From UBA699 sp050261915 (GTDB lineage Bacteria > Bacillota > Clostridia > Clostridiales > Clostridiaceae), in NCBI GenBank assembly GCA_050261915.1, contig JBLNDT010000001.1, forward strand, positions 12,551-76,550: a DNA stretch of 64,000 nt, given 5' to 3'. Below are positions 43,729 to 52,171 of this stretch, one piece after another. Each line of letters starts with the position of its first letter. Position 1 is the stretch's first letter. The notes under the pieces are model-generated. The model worked only from the letters and a program-made list of their open reading frames with translations, was not told the DNA's origin and searched no databases. The translations under genes and the position numbers were made by a program.

Positions 43729-44084
43729 TCCTTTGTTTTAGGATTAAAGAATAGAGCCATGGCATAGCCGAAAAAAATGGCTGCTGATATTCCCCCTGCT
43801 GCTCCCTTTATCCCTCCTGTAAAGGCACCTATTAAACCGTCAGACTTCACTTCTTTTATAGCAGCTTTTGCAAGAGTATATCCAAACCCAGGAAGAGGTA
43901 TTGTGGCCCCCGCATTCCCAATCTTAATAACCCAGTCATAAATATTTAATGCACCAAGAATTACTCCCAGGGTAACAAAACTAACAAGTATCCTTGCTGG
44001 AGTAAGCTTTGTTTTATCCATTAATATTTGTGCTATCACACAAATGATTCCACCTGTAACAAAGGCCATAATATAATCAATCAT
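43725..44084 (-). CDS. spoVAE: Stage V sporulation protein AE
   Basis: 119-residue membrane protein of the SpoVAC/AE family with about four helices. GGIICVIAQILMDKTKLTPARILV and PLPGFGYTLAKAAIKEV, in short recognisable stretches, fit SpoVAE(b). With SpoVAC and SpoVAD it forms the inner-membrane channel that moves dipicolinic acid into the spore. RBS GGAGG. Third gene of spoVAC-AD-AE. Confidence 0.94.
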   Translation of the reverse strand: MIDYIMAFVTGGIICVIAQILMDKTKLTPARILVSFVTLGVILGALNIYDWVIKIGNAGATIPLPGFGYTLAKAAIKEVKSDGLIGAFTGGIKGAAGGISAAIFFGYAMALFFNPKTKE

Positions 44085-44102
44085 AAGTAAACCTCCATTA
44101 TG

Positions 44103-45116
44103 TTATGTTCCATATTCTACTGCAACTGCATGTGCAACTCCTGGAATAGTTTCCCCTTGAAGTGAAGATGTGGTACTTAAAAGGGCGCCTGTGGAAATCA
44201 AAAGCACTCTCTTAAACTTGCCGCTAAGCATTGATTTGTAAATATATCCACAATCCACTACAGCAGAACATCCACAGCCGCTGCCCCCAGAACATGTTTG
44301 TTGTTCCTTGTTGTTGAATATTTCACTACCGCAATCCATATATATTTCTGATACATCATACCCATACTCTTTAAGAAGCTTCTTTGTTACTTCCTTCCCA
44401 ACATCCCCCAAATCCCCTGTGGCTATAAGGTCATAGTCCTTTGGGGTTTTCCCTGTATCCATAAAGTGCTGGCTTATGGTGGCTGCTGCTGCCGGGGCCA
44501 TAGCAGCACCCATATTGTTTGAATCCTCTATTCCATAATCCTTAACCTTCCCTGTGGTTACATAAGTTATACCTGGAAAGTTCCCCCCCTTTGAGATAAC
44601 CATTGCACCAGCCCCGGTAACTGTCCATTGTGAAAGAGGAGATCTTTGTGCACCGTATTCAAGGGGAAATCTAAACTGTCTTTCTGCAGCAGAAAAGTGT
44701 GATGAGGTAGCAGCAATAACATTGTCTGCAAAACAGCCTTCAACAAGCATTGCACCCAGTCCCATTGATAAAGTCATTGTTGAACAAGCCCCATAGAGAC
44801 CAATAAAAGGAACATCAATGGACCTTGCAGCAAAGCTTGAGGATATAATCTGATTTAAAAGATCTCCTGCTAGAAGATAGTTAATATTTTCTTCCTTTAA
44901 ACCTGCTTTTTTTATGCTTTCAGTAACTGCGGTATAAAGCATCTGGCTTTCAGCCTTTTCAAAGGAATCCTGTCCCTTTAAGTCATCATTTAATATTAGG
45001 TCAAAATAATCCTTTAAGGGCCCCTTTCCCTCTTTTGGTCCAACTATACTGAATACTGATGTAATCCTAGGCTTACTGATTAATGCAACAGTTTGCTTTC
45101 CCAATCTTTTGCTCAT
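44103..45116 (-). CDS. spoVAD: Stage V sporulation protein AD
   Basis: 337-residue thiolase-fold protein that binds dipicolinic acid in the SpoVA channel. MSKRLGKQTVALISKPRI is the family start, placed at 45116 with TAGGAGG 6 bases upstream. ATSSHFSAAERQFRFPLEYG and CSGGSGCGCSAVV are conserved. It lies 10 bp after spoVAC. Confidence 0.97.
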   Translation of the reverse strand: MSKRLGKQTVALISKPRITSVFSIVGPKEGKGPLKDYFDLILNDDLKGQDSFEKAESQMLYTAVTESIKKAGLKEENINYLLAGDLLNQIISSSFAARSIDVPFIGLYGACSTMTLSMGLGAMLVEGCFADNVIAATSSHFSAAERQFRFPLEYGAQRSPLSQWTVTGAGAMVISKGGNFPGITYVTTGKVKDYGIEDSNNMGAAMAPAAAATISQHFMDTGKTPKDYDLIATGDLGDVGKEVTKKLLKEYGYDVSEIYMDCGSEIFNNKEQQTCSGGSGCGCSAVVDCGYIYKSMLSGKFKRVLLISTGALLSTTSSLQGETIPGVAHAVAVEYGT

Positions 45117-45126
45117 TTTATTCCTC

Positions 45127-45582
45127 CTAAAACAATCCAATAAAGTAGTATACAATCCCTACTATTACCGAGGAGCCTATGCCATATACCAGCACTGGAC
45201 CGGCTATAGTAAACATCTTAGCTGCCACACCAAAAACATATCCCTCTTTTTTGAACTCCATGGCAGGTGACACTATTGAGTTTGAAAATCCTGTAATTGG
45301 CACTACTGTACCTGCTCCTGCAATGGCTGCTATTTTGTCATATATTCCAACCCCTGTTAGAAATGCTCCTATAAAGACCATAACTACAGATACATAAGTT
45401 CCAACCTCGTCTCTTGGCACACCTAAATTCATAAAAACATTCATAAAAAATTGTCCCACATCACAAATGAGGCCTCCAATCCAAAATGCATTAAAACAAT
45501 TCTTTAAAAGCTTAGGTTTAGGTTCGTTTTGTTTTATAAACTGGTTAAACTTATTAATAATTTTTTGTTCCTTTTTATCCAA
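45127..45582 (-). CDS. spoVAC: Stage V sporulation protein AC
   Basis: 151-residue membrane protein with about four helices, starting at TTG (45582) with GGGAG 8 bases upstream. NCFNAFWIGGLICDVGQ and VPITGFSNSIVSPAMEFKKE are conserved family stretches. SpoVAC is the mechanosensitive component of the spore DPA channel. First gene of the spoVA operon; it follows the sigF terminator. Confidence 0.95.
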   Translation of the reverse strand: MDKKEQKIINKFNQFIKQNEPKPKLLKNCFNAFWIGGLICDVGQFFMNVFMNLGVPRDEVGTYVSVVMVFIGAFLTGVGIYDKIAAIAGAGTVVPITGFSNSIVSPAMEFKKEGYVFGVAAKMFTIAGPVLVYGIGSSVIVGIVYYFIGLF

Positions 45583-45600
45583 TACAAACACTCCCAATCA

Positions 45601-45640
45601 AAAAAAAATATTTGCATAGAGTAGTTTATGCAAATACTTG
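45601..45640 (-). terminator. Terminator between sigF and spoVAC
   Basis: 10-bp stem TATTTGCATA / TATGCAAATA with an eight-T tail on the minus strand. It separates the spoIIA operon from the forespore-expressed spoVA genes. Confidence 0.88.
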
Positions 45641-45654
45641 TTTTTTATTAAAAT

Positions 45655-46401
45655 TTATCCGCTTAATTTTGCCCGCATATTTTTCAGCACCTTTTTTTCG
45701 ATTCTTGAAACCTGTACCTGGCTTATACCAAGCATTTGTGCTACCTGACTTTGAGTCTTATCCTTAAAATATCTAAGCATTATTATCTGCCTTGATTTAG
45801 CATCTAAAGAAGCCAGTGCATCCTTTAGAGCAATTTTATCTACCATATCATGATCCTCTTCACCAGTCTCTCCTAATTTATCAATTAAAAGCACAGGCGC
45901 TCCATCATCTTGATGAATGGTATCCTGTAGGTAAAGCATACTGCTCATGGAGTCCATTGCAAATAATATTTCTTCAGAGCTTACCCCCGTATAGTCTGAA
46001 AGTTCTTCAATGGTTGGCTCCCTGTTTAATTTTTTTGACAAAGCCTCTTTATCGTAGTGTATCTTTCTAGCTGTTGTTTTAACACTTCTGCTCACCTTAA
46101 TTATTCCATCATCCCTGAGAAATCGTTTTATTTCCCCCATAATCATTGGGACAGCATAAGTGGAAAATCGAACATTATATTTCATATCAAAATTATTTAT
46201 AGCCTTTACCAGACCAAGACACCCTATTTGAAATATATCATCATATTCATAACCTCGATTTAAAAATTTTTTACTTATAGCGGACACCAAGGGTATATTC
46301 AGCTCAATAAGCTGATTAAGTGCTTCTTTATCACCCTGCCTTGATTTTTCAATTAGAGGGATATTGCTTTCGTAATCTCTGAACACAGTTCCGTCACTCA
46401 T
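45655..46401 (-). CDS. sigF: Forespore sigma factor SigF
   Basis: 248-residue sigma-70 family factor specific to the early forespore. Region 2 is seen in GYEYDDIFQIGCLGLVKAI and FSTYAVPMIMGEIKRFLRDD; region 4 in KSRQIIMLRYFKDKTQSQVA. Its place behind spoIIAA and spoIIAB identifies it as SigF rather than SigG. Confidence 0.97.
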   Translation of the reverse strand: MSDGTVFRDYESNIPLIEKSRQGDKEALNQLIELNIPLVSAISKKFLNRGYEYDDIFQIGCLGLVKAINNFDMKYNVRFSTYAVPMIMGEIKRFLRDDGIIKVSRSVKTTARKIHYDKEALSKKLNREPTIEELSDYTGVSSEEILFAMDSMSSMLYLQDTIHQDDGAPVLLIDKLGETGEEDHDMVDKIALKDALASLDAKSRQIIMLRYFKDKTQSQVAQMLGISQVQVSRIEKKVLKNMRAKLSG

Positions 46402-46413
46402 TTATATCACCCG

Positions 46414-46842
46414 TCATAAAGCTTTAAAAAGCTTTTTCATTGTTATCTTTGTTCCTTTACCATTGTCAGATTCAACTTGAAGGCTGTCCATAAAGGTTTC
46501 CATAACAGTAAAGCCCATTCCTGATCTTTCTAGATCCGGTCTGGAAGTGTAAAGAGGCTGCATTGCCTGTTCAATATTTTCTATACCCCGTCCACTATCT
46601 TCTACAATTACAGTAATTTCTCTATCTTTTATGTATGCCTGAATTTTAACTATTCCGGTTTCCTTGTTTTCATAGCCATGAATTATTGAGTTTGTTACAG
46701 CTTCAGAAATTGCGGTACGTATATCTGTAAGTTCTTCGATGGTTGGATCCAGCTGAGATGCAAAAGCAGCCACGGCCACCCTGGCAAAGCTTTCATTTTG
46801 AGATTTACTTAAAAATTCAATTTTCATCATATTTTCGAACAT
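46414..46842 (-). CDS. spoIIAB: Anti-sigma F factor SpoIIAB
   Basis: 142-residue GHKL-fold kinase and anti-sigma factor. SQNESFARVAVAAFASQLDP, EAVTNSIIHGYE (N box) and VEDSGRGIEN with GMGFTVMETFMD (G boxes) are conserved. It sequesters SigF and phosphorylates SpoIIAA. Confidence 0.97.
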   Translation of the reverse strand: MFENMMKIEFLSKSQNESFARVAVAAFASQLDPTIEELTDIRTAISEAVTNSIIHGYENKETGIVKIQAYIKDREITVIVEDSGRGIENIEQAMQPLYTSRPDLERSGMGFTVMETFMDSLQVESDNGKGTKITMKKLFKAL

Positions 46843-46854
46843 TTACTCTTCCCC

Positions 46855-47190
46855 CTATAAATTCGCTACAGCATTTTCAACGTAATCATATACTTTTATA
46901 ATTTTGAACATTCCGGATAACTCAAAAACTCTTCCTATAGTTTCATTTATATTAGTAACAGCCAGTGTCCCCTTTTTAAGAAGAAGTTTTTTATATCTTC
47001 CTATTACAACGCCAATTCCTGAACTGTCCATAAATGTTACTCCTGAAAAATCCATAACAAGCTTTATAATAGAATTCCGTTCCAAGCGGTCATCAATTAA
47101 ATTTCGAACTTCTTCAGCACTGTGATGGTCCAATTCTCCTTTTAAATGAACTATAAGTATGTCCTCGATATTTTCAAATTCTAAATACAT
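46855..47190 (-). CDS. spoIIAA: Anti-sigma F antagonist SpoIIAA
   Basis: 111-residue STAS-domain protein. The phosphorylated serine lies in FMDSSGIGVVIGRY. Dephosphorylated SpoIIAA frees SigF from SpoIIAB. First gene of the spoIIA operon, with AGGGGGAAG upstream and a SigH-like promoter. Confidence 0.97.
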   Translation of the reverse strand: MYLEFENIEDILIVHLKGELDHHSAEEVRNLIDDRLERNSIIKLVMDFSGVTFMDSSGIGVVIGRYKKLLLKKGTLAVTNINETIGRVFELSGMFKIIKVYDYVENAVANL

Positions 47191-47234
47191 GTTTCTTCCC
47201 CCTGTAAATATTAGTAAATATTGGATGTATTTAT

Positions 47235-47263
47235 ATATTCGATGTATTCCATATTTTTCCTTC
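47235..47263 (-). promoter_or_regulatory. SigH-type promoter of the spoIIA operon
   Basis: GAAGGAAAA (47263-47255) and ATCGAATAT (47243-47235) with an 11-bp spacer match the SigH consensus RnAGGAwWW - N11-12 - RnnGAATww. It lies about 45 bp upstream of spoIIAA, as expected for this SigH/Spo0A-controlled operon. Confidence 0.8.
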
Positions 47264-47386
47264 TTTTTACCAAATTACTTTTATTATTATTACCAAAGTT
47301 TGTAATATTATTCATTATTGATATTTATTTTATGTATTGCTATAATTTAATTTGCTTAAAGAAATTATTATGTAGGAGGAATATAT

Positions 47387-48214
47387 ATGGATATGTGGAT
47401 AAAGGAAGGTCAGATTGAAGATGCTGCTATGACCTATAAAATAAAAGAAACTTTGGTTAGGAAGCAGACAGAATTTCAGGACCTCGCCATAGTTGATTCT
47501 TGCAGCTTTGGAAGGATGCTGCTATTAGACGGAATAGTACAGACTACAATAAAGGATGAATTTGTTTACCACGAAATGATAACTCATATTCCCTTGTTTA
47601 CTCACCCAAACCCTGTTAAGGTGCTTATTGTAGGTGGAGGAGATGGTGGCGCTGTTAGGGAAGTTCTTAAACATCCTTCAGTTAAAAAGGTTGTTTTATG
47701 TGAAATAGACGGCTGCGTAGTTGAAGAGTGTAAAAAATACCTTCCAGAAATAAGCTGCGGACTGGATAATCCTAGATGTGAAATTTTTATTGGTGATGGA
47801 ATAAAATATGTTCATGAACATAAAAATGAATTTGATGTAATTATTGTAGATTCAACAGACCCTTTTGGAGCTGCTGAAGGACTTTTTGGAGGAAGCTTCT
47901 ATAAGGAATTATCCGAGTGCCTTACCCCTGATGGAATATTTGTTGCTCAGACAGAAACACCTTTTTACCTTCCAGATGTTGTTAAAAAGGTATTTAATGA
48001 TGCAAAGGCAGTATTTCCTGTAACAAAGCTTTTCATGGCTGCAATACCTACATACCCTGGCGGTTACTGGAGTTTCACTATGGGCTCCAAGAAATATGAT
48101 CCTGAAACTGCAGATTTGACTAATGCAATAGAAATTGAGTCAAAATACTATACTAAGAAAATCCATAAGGCATCCTTTGTATTGCCTAAGTACGTAGAGG
48201 ATTTAATTAAGTGA
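47387..48214 (+). CDS. speE: Spermidine synthase
   Basis: 275-residue aminopropyltransferase. VGGGDGGAVREVLKHPSVKK is the decarboxylated-SAM site, VDSTDPFG holds the catalytic-loop Asp, and YPGGYWSF is conserved. RBS TAGGAGG. No SAM decarboxylase or agmatinase is adjacent in the window; it stands alone between divergent spoIIA and a regulatory pair. Confidence 0.95.
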   Translation: MDMWIKEGQIEDAAMTYKIKETLVRKQTEFQDLAIVDSCSFGRMLLLDGIVQTTIKDEFVYHEMITHIPLFTHPNPVKVLIVGGGDGGAVREVLKHPSVKKVVLCEIDGCVVEECKKYLPEISCGLDNPRCEIFIGDGIKYVHEHKNEFDVIIVDSTDPFGAAEGLFGGSFYKELSECLTPDGIFVAQTETPFYLPDVVKKVFNDAKAVFPVTKLFMAAIPTYPGGYWSFTMGSKKYDPETADLTNAIEIESKYYTKKIHKASFVLPKYVEDLIK

Positions 48215-48268
48215 AGCTATTACATAATATAAATTAAAATGCAACCATAAGTTGTGGCATTTTAACTG

Positions 48269-48296
48269 AAAAAGACTGGTTTAACCAGTCTTTTTT
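48269..48296 (+). terminator. speE terminator
   Basis: GACTGG / CCAGTC stem flanked by A-run and T-run (AAAAAGACTGGTTTAACC then AGTCTTTTTT). A second weaker hairpin, TTAAAATGC / GCATTTTAA, precedes it at 48234-48265. Confidence 0.85.
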
Positions 48297-48300
48297 CATG

Positions 48301-48333
48301 CAAGTGTACTTGTCGTTTTGACAAGTACACTTG
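48301..48333. promoter_or_regulatory. Inverted-repeat operator for the small XRE regulator
   Basis: CAAGTGTACTTGTC and its exact complement GACAAGTACACTTG, separated by 5 bp. The right arm overlaps the -35 box of the promoter for the downstream XRE gene, so occupancy would block it. Autoregulation is inferred. Confidence 0.75.
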
Positions 48334-48359
48334 ACATTAAATTTATATTGTGTTATTCT
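48331..48359 (+). promoter_or_regulatory. SigA-type promoter
   Basis: TTGACA and TATTCT separated by exactly 17 bp, 22 bp before the XRE gene start. Confidence 0.8.
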
Positions 48360-48380
48360 TTAGTTAATGGAGGTGATACC

Positions 48381-48596
48381 TTGAATGATGATATCCAATT
48401 AAAAAACAGACTTAAAATCGCACGGGCGGAAAAAAATCTATCCCAGGAGCAGCTGGCCATGCTGGCAGGGGTATCAAGACAGACCATCAGCTCTATTGAA
48501 ACTGGACAGTATTGCCCTACTGCCAAGCTTGCATTGATATTAACGAAAGTTCTTGATAAAAGCTTTGAAGATTTATTTTATTTTGAGGAGGTTTAA
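48381..48596 (+). CDS. Small XRE-family HTH regulator
   Basis: 71-residue DNA-binding protein; the whole protein is a Cro/C1-type HTH (SQEQLAMLAGVSRQTISSIE) ending in the common SFEDLFYFEE tail. TTG start with AATGGAGGTGA upstream. It overlaps in function with the membrane protein gene 3 bp downstream, a layout frequent in Firmicutes. Likely autorepressor via the inverted repeat in its promoter. Confidence 0.9.
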   Translation: MNDDIQLKNRLKIARAEKNLSQEQLAMLAGVSRQTISSIETGQYCPTAKLALILTKVLDKSFEDLFYFEEV

Positions 48597-48599
48597 CTT

Positions 48600-48896
48600 A
48601 TGAATAGTAAAAATGTTGAAAAGGATGAAAGGGCCATCTATATAGAAAATATCAGCTACAAATATGGCTACAATTTTATTACCTTCGCATTGCTTTTTGA
48701 TGTGATGTATAGATCCATGAGATTTCATGAAGCAACCTGGGATCTATTGGGTCTCATAATAATTAGCGGTTTCATTATGACAGTTTATCAATACAAACAG
48801 AAAATTTTAGGTAAAACCTGGCTAAAATTTACGATTATTACCATGGCCGCTGCATTTATTTTAGCATTAATTATGTCCTTTTCTCTTATAAAATAG
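48600..48896 (+). CDS. Small membrane protein paired with XRE regulator
   Basis: 98 residues: a charged N-terminus (MNSKNVEKDERAIYIENIS) and three hydrophobic segments (about 23-40, 50-62, 72-96). No family recognised with confidence; similar DUF proteins often follow small XRE regulators. Translation is probably coupled, as its start lies 3 bp after the XRE stop and the RBS GAGGAGG is inside that gene. Confidence 0.75.
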   Translation: MNSKNVEKDERAIYIENISYKYGYNFITFALLFDVMYRSMRFHEATWDLLGLIIISGFIMTVYQYKQKILGKTWLKFTIITMAAAFILALIMSFSLIK

Positions 48897-48904
48897 ATGC
48901 AAAA

Positions 48905-48962
48905 AGGATTGTAAGCATTAAGTGGTGGTTTTTATTCACCCCCGTTTAATGCTTACAATCCT
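48905..48962 (-). terminator. Long-stem terminator, mainly for the DNA methyltransferase gene
   Basis: 17-bp perfect stem AGGATTGTAAGCATTAA / TTAATGCTTACAATCCT whose loop holds a second G/C-rich pairing. On the minus strand it is followed by TTTTT. It also ends the convergent membrane protein transcript. Confidence 0.85.
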
Positions 48963-48970
48963 CTATTTAC

Positions 48971-50731
48971 TCACATCACATGATTTACTATTAATATTTC
49001 AAGCTCTGTTAGATCGAAATAATCATAAAGCTCATTTTCAGATATAAATTCCACGTCACTTTCCACTGGTATACACATCTTCATTACAGTATTTGGATAA
49101 TATTCATACTGATCTTCTCCTAATTTCTTAGCAAAACTTTTAAAGTAAAATTCATATAAAGAGCTGTTTAAAATTCTAAGAAGCTTGTCTATGTCAATCC
49201 CTGCATCATTATTTAGTGAAATTGAATAAACATCCGCACTGTAATATACTCCTGATGCCTTTGCGAACCTGCTGCTGCTTGATTTGTATGGAAAAATTAT
49301 ATTTTCCTTTTCAAATATATCTTGTTTTCTCCCCCACTGGAGCATGTACCATTTTCTTGCGCCAGTCTTGCATTCTCTTCTTTGCAAAAGAACATCCTTA
49401 TATTTTGATATATGATTTAAGGCATTTGGATATTTATCTTCACACTCAATCAAATCAGCATAAATCAAACATTTGCTTGTGTCTGAAATTTTATTTTTTT
49501 CTATGGAACTGCTTTTAATCCATGGCTTTACAATATCTTGTTCAATATTTTCAAGAGCACACTTATCTTTACCCATAACAAATGCCTTGTCACAACCTGT
49601 TATTATCCCTTGATAACTCCTGGAAATATCACTAAGTCTCTTTGTGCATTTATTTTCTATTTTACTTATAATACTTAATTCTGCTTCATTTTTAAGAATC
49701 CAGCCAGTATCCTTAAGCTCACTTTTTTTAATAAAAAACCTAAGATATCTATCTCCCTTATCAAATAAAAGAGAATTAACAAACTCCTTTTTTGTCTTGC
49801 CCTTATTTGTTTCAGGTTTTAAAACCTCAATATTTTCTATATTTTTGTTTAAATCCATAAAAATTATTACCGGATCAATACCTATCCTCTTAAATGGTCT
49901 TATTCCATAAAAATCAACAATTTTTTCTAGAAAACCTTGATTTAATAATTTTCTAAGTTCACTACCGCTTATGGACTCAATAAAATATCTTGAAGTTATA
50001 AAAGAAAGTTTTTTATTTCCAATATTGCTGCTACTAAGTACATCCAGGGATTTTTTAAAGAAACAATATGATATATCCCCCTTGTCTTTATATATACCCT
50101 GGTATTTGTCCTTTAAAATTTTTGAATAATCCCTTTGAACAGTTTTGTGACCAACATAAGGTGGATTTCCAATAAATACATTAAATTCTTCTTCAACTTC
50201 ATCAATTAAAAAGTCCCTGTGAAAGAAATTATCTATATTTACATATAATGAAATTGAAAACAGGTCAATAATAAGCACCTTGATTGCAAGGTAATCCATA
50301 TCCATTCCAAACAGGTTATTGTTAACAATATGGGCATCAATGTCCAAAGAACTAAGGCTTAAATTATGCATATCATTAATTTGATTTATATTTTTAATAA
50401 ATACTTCCCTTAGAAATAAAAAACATGGAATTAATATATTGCCGCTGCCACAAGCAGGGTCTAAAATTTTCAGAAATGGATTTTTTATAACATCCTCATC
50501 AGAAATTATATTCTTAACCATATAATTTGAAATTTCTATTGGAGTGTATACTGTTCCTTTTTCCTTTTCATGATGTATTTCACTGCAGTATTTGTCGGAA
50601 AAAAAAGAATTCTCATGAACCCCCAAAAGTCTTTTGTACTTTCTAAGGGCTGTAAGCTTGTAAGCTGCATCAATTGGTTGTATTATGATACTATATAAAT
50701 CTTCAATGCAATTATTAAAATCATTGTACAT
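48971..50731 (-). CDS. Orphan N6-adenine DNA methyltransferase (Eco57I/TaqI-like)
   Basis: 586 residues from the ATG at 50731, chosen because GAGG lies 8 bases upstream; an ATG at 50782 has no RBS and would leave only 22 bp to the divergent gene. Motif I is in LKILDPACGSGNILIP, motif IV is NPPY in FIGNPPYVGHKT, and a TPIEISNYMV stretch precedes them. The C-terminal half resembles a TaqI-type target-recognition domain. No restriction or specificity gene is adjacent, so it is likely a solitary methyltransferase. No nuclease motif seen in the N-terminus. Confidence 0.87.
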   Translation of the reverse strand: MYNDFNNCIEDLYSIIIQPIDAAYKLTALRKYKRLLGVHENSFFSDKYCSEIHHEKEKGTVYTPIEISNYMVKNIISDEDVIKNPFLKILDPACGSGNILIPCFLFLREVFIKNINQINDMHNLSLSSLDIDAHIVNNNLFGMDMDYLAIKVLIIDLFSISLYVNIDNFFHRDFLIDEVEEEFNVFIGNPPYVGHKTVQRDYSKILKDKYQGIYKDKGDISYCFFKKSLDVLSSSNIGNKKLSFITSRYFIESISGSELRKLLNQGFLEKIVDFYGIRPFKRIGIDPVIIFMDLNKNIENIEVLKPETNKGKTKKEFVNSLLFDKGDRYLRFFIKKSELKDTGWILKNEAELSIISKIENKCTKRLSDISRSYQGIITGCDKAFVMGKDKCALENIEQDIVKPWIKSSSIEKNKISDTSKCLIYADLIECEDKYPNALNHISKYKDVLLQRRECKTGARKWYMLQWGRKQDIFEKENIIFPYKSSSSRFAKASGVYYSADVYSISLNNDAGIDIDKLLRILNSSLYEFYFKSFAKKLGEDQYEYYPNTVMKMCIPVESDVEFISENELYDYFDLTELEILIVNHVM

Positions 50732-50804
50732 ACTGGCTACCTCAGCAGTTTTTTGTATAAAATACTCATTTAAGTATACCATAATATTAGGTAGGTGATA
50801 ACAA

Positions 50805-51722
50805 ATGAAATACAGAATAATTTGTATTATTATGGCAACAGCACTTATTTTTACTTCCTGTGGATTAAACAGCAAAAAAGATACACCTGTATCCTCAACT
50901 ACAGATAATACAGACACCATGGTACAGGATACAACACCTGAGGATAAAACTGTAAAAGAGACTAAGCCCCAAGAACCAGCTCCAGAGCCACAAAAACCCA
51001 CTGCAGATATTGCTGGTCTAAACAACACTGAAAAAAGCTGGTACTATAATCCTAAAACCAATGGTGAGCCTTCCGGGGCACCTGCAGATGCTTTGGCACT
51101 GCTTAAAAAGTATGATGGTTACTATCTCGGGGACACATCCCAAAAGGTAATGTATCTTACCTTTGATGAAGGTTATGAAAACGGATATACCAGTAAGATT
51201 CTTGACATTCTTAAGGCAAATGACGTAAAAGCTGCTTTTTTTGTTACAAAGCCATATATTACAGCAAATAAAGAGCTAATCAAAAGAATGGTTTCTGAAG
51301 GACATCTTGTATGTAATCACTCCAATAATCATCCTTCAATGCCTGTAGCGGCACAAAAGGGAAAGACTGTATTTGACAAGGAATTTACTGACACTGAAGC
51401 AGCTTTTAAAGAAGTAACCGGCACAAATATGCCAATGTTTTTCAGACCACCTATGGGAAACTACAGCGAGCTTTCTTTATACTATACAAAGGCACTTGGC
51501 TATAAATCAATTTTTTGGAGCTTTGCCTATAAGGACTGGGAAACAAATAACCAGCCAACTGAAAGCTATGCAGTTAATCTTATGAGAGAACGAACACATA
51601 GTGGAGCAATATTACTTCTCCATGCAGTGTCAAAAACAAATACAAATGTATTGGATTCAATGCTTAAAGAATGGAAAAGCAATGGGTATCAGTTTGAAAC
51701 CCTTAACCAGCTTCCAAAATAA
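50805..51722 (+). CDS. pdaA: Polysaccharide deacetylase PdaA, lipoprotein form
   Basis: 305 residues. Lipoprotein signal with Cys in IFTSCG, then a Thr/Pro/Lys-rich tether (about 22-70) and a NodB deacetylase domain: MYLTFDEGYENGYTSKILD, HSNNHPSM, FFRPPMGNYS, LLLHAV. The order NNTEKSWYYNPKTNGEPSGA before the domain is characteristic of PdaA, which makes muramic delta-lactam in spore cortex with CwlD. The lipid anchor and long linker would tether it to a membrane. RBS GGTAGGTG. Confidence 0.93.
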   Translation: MKYRIICIIMATALIFTSCGLNSKKDTPVSSTTDNTDTMVQDTTPEDKTVKETKPQEPAPEPQKPTADIAGLNNTEKSWYYNPKTNGEPSGAPADALALLKKYDGYYLGDTSQKVMYLTFDEGYENGYTSKILDILKANDVKAAFFVTKPYITANKELIKRMVSEGHLVCNHSNNHPSMPVAAQKGKTVFDKEFTDTEAAFKEVTGTNMPMFFRPPMGNYSELSLYYTKALGYKSIFWSFAYKDWETNNQPTESYAVNLMRERTHSGAILLLHAVSKTNTNVLDSMLKEWKSNGYQFETLNQLPK

Positions 51723-51748
51723 AAAGGCCCTAGGCCTTTTTATTTTGT
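51721..51748 (+). terminator. pdaA terminator
   Basis: AAAAAGGCC / GGCCTTTTT stem with a 3-base loop and TATTTTG tail, starting within the stop codon. Confidence 0.88.
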
Positions 51749-51817
51749 ACTCCTATTCCTAAAAATTCAATTTTGCTGTATACTAAATTGTGTCATTAAC
51801 TTAATAAGGTGGTTATT

Positions 51818-52171
51818 ATGTCTGAAAATAAATTTATTGATTCAGTAAAGAAAAATTATAAAGGGATCTGTATTATTTTAATTGCTTCAGTTTTAACAGC
51901 AACAGGCCAGATGTTTTGGAAACTTTCCAAGGGAACCGATATACATCTTATATTTATAGGATTTGTGTGCTATGGACTTGGAGCTGTACTTATGATAATA
52001 GCCTTCAAATTTGGCAGTCTTTCAGTAATTCACCCCATGCTTAGTTTTGGATATATTTTTGCATTGATTTTTGGCTCCATTTTCCTAAAGGAGACCATAT
52101 CAATAGTACAAATGCTTGGAATATTTACAATTATGGCTGGAGTTGCCTTAATCGGAGGTGGAGATGCTTAA
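51818..52171 (+). CDS. EamA/SMR-like half-transporter A
   Basis: 117-residue membrane protein with four helices, the size of an SMR or ArnE-type unit. ASVLTATGQMFWKLSKGTD and LSFGYIFALIFGSIFLKETI followed by GIFTIMAGVALIGGG match EamA-type half-repeats. The ATG at 51818 has AAGGTGG upstream. It overlaps the next gene by 8 bp, suggesting a heterodimer. The neighbouring glycan cluster makes a lipid-sugar flippase role attractive, but this is inference. Confidence 0.8.
   Translation: MSENKFIDSVKKNYKGICIILIASVLTATGQMFWKLSKGTDIHLIFIGFVCYGLGAVLMIIAFKFGSLSVIHPMLSFGYIFALIFGSIFLKETISIVQMLGIFTIMAGVALIGGGDA

Noticed and set aside
45583..45654. SigG-type promoter before spoVAC
   Set aside because: A GCATA element exists but it lies within the terminator stem and no convincing -10 at the right spacing was found.
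50783..51028. N-terminal extension of the DNA methyltransferase frame
   Set aside because: It is antisense to the pdaA 5' end, has no RBS, and the encoded residues do not fit the methyltransferase family.
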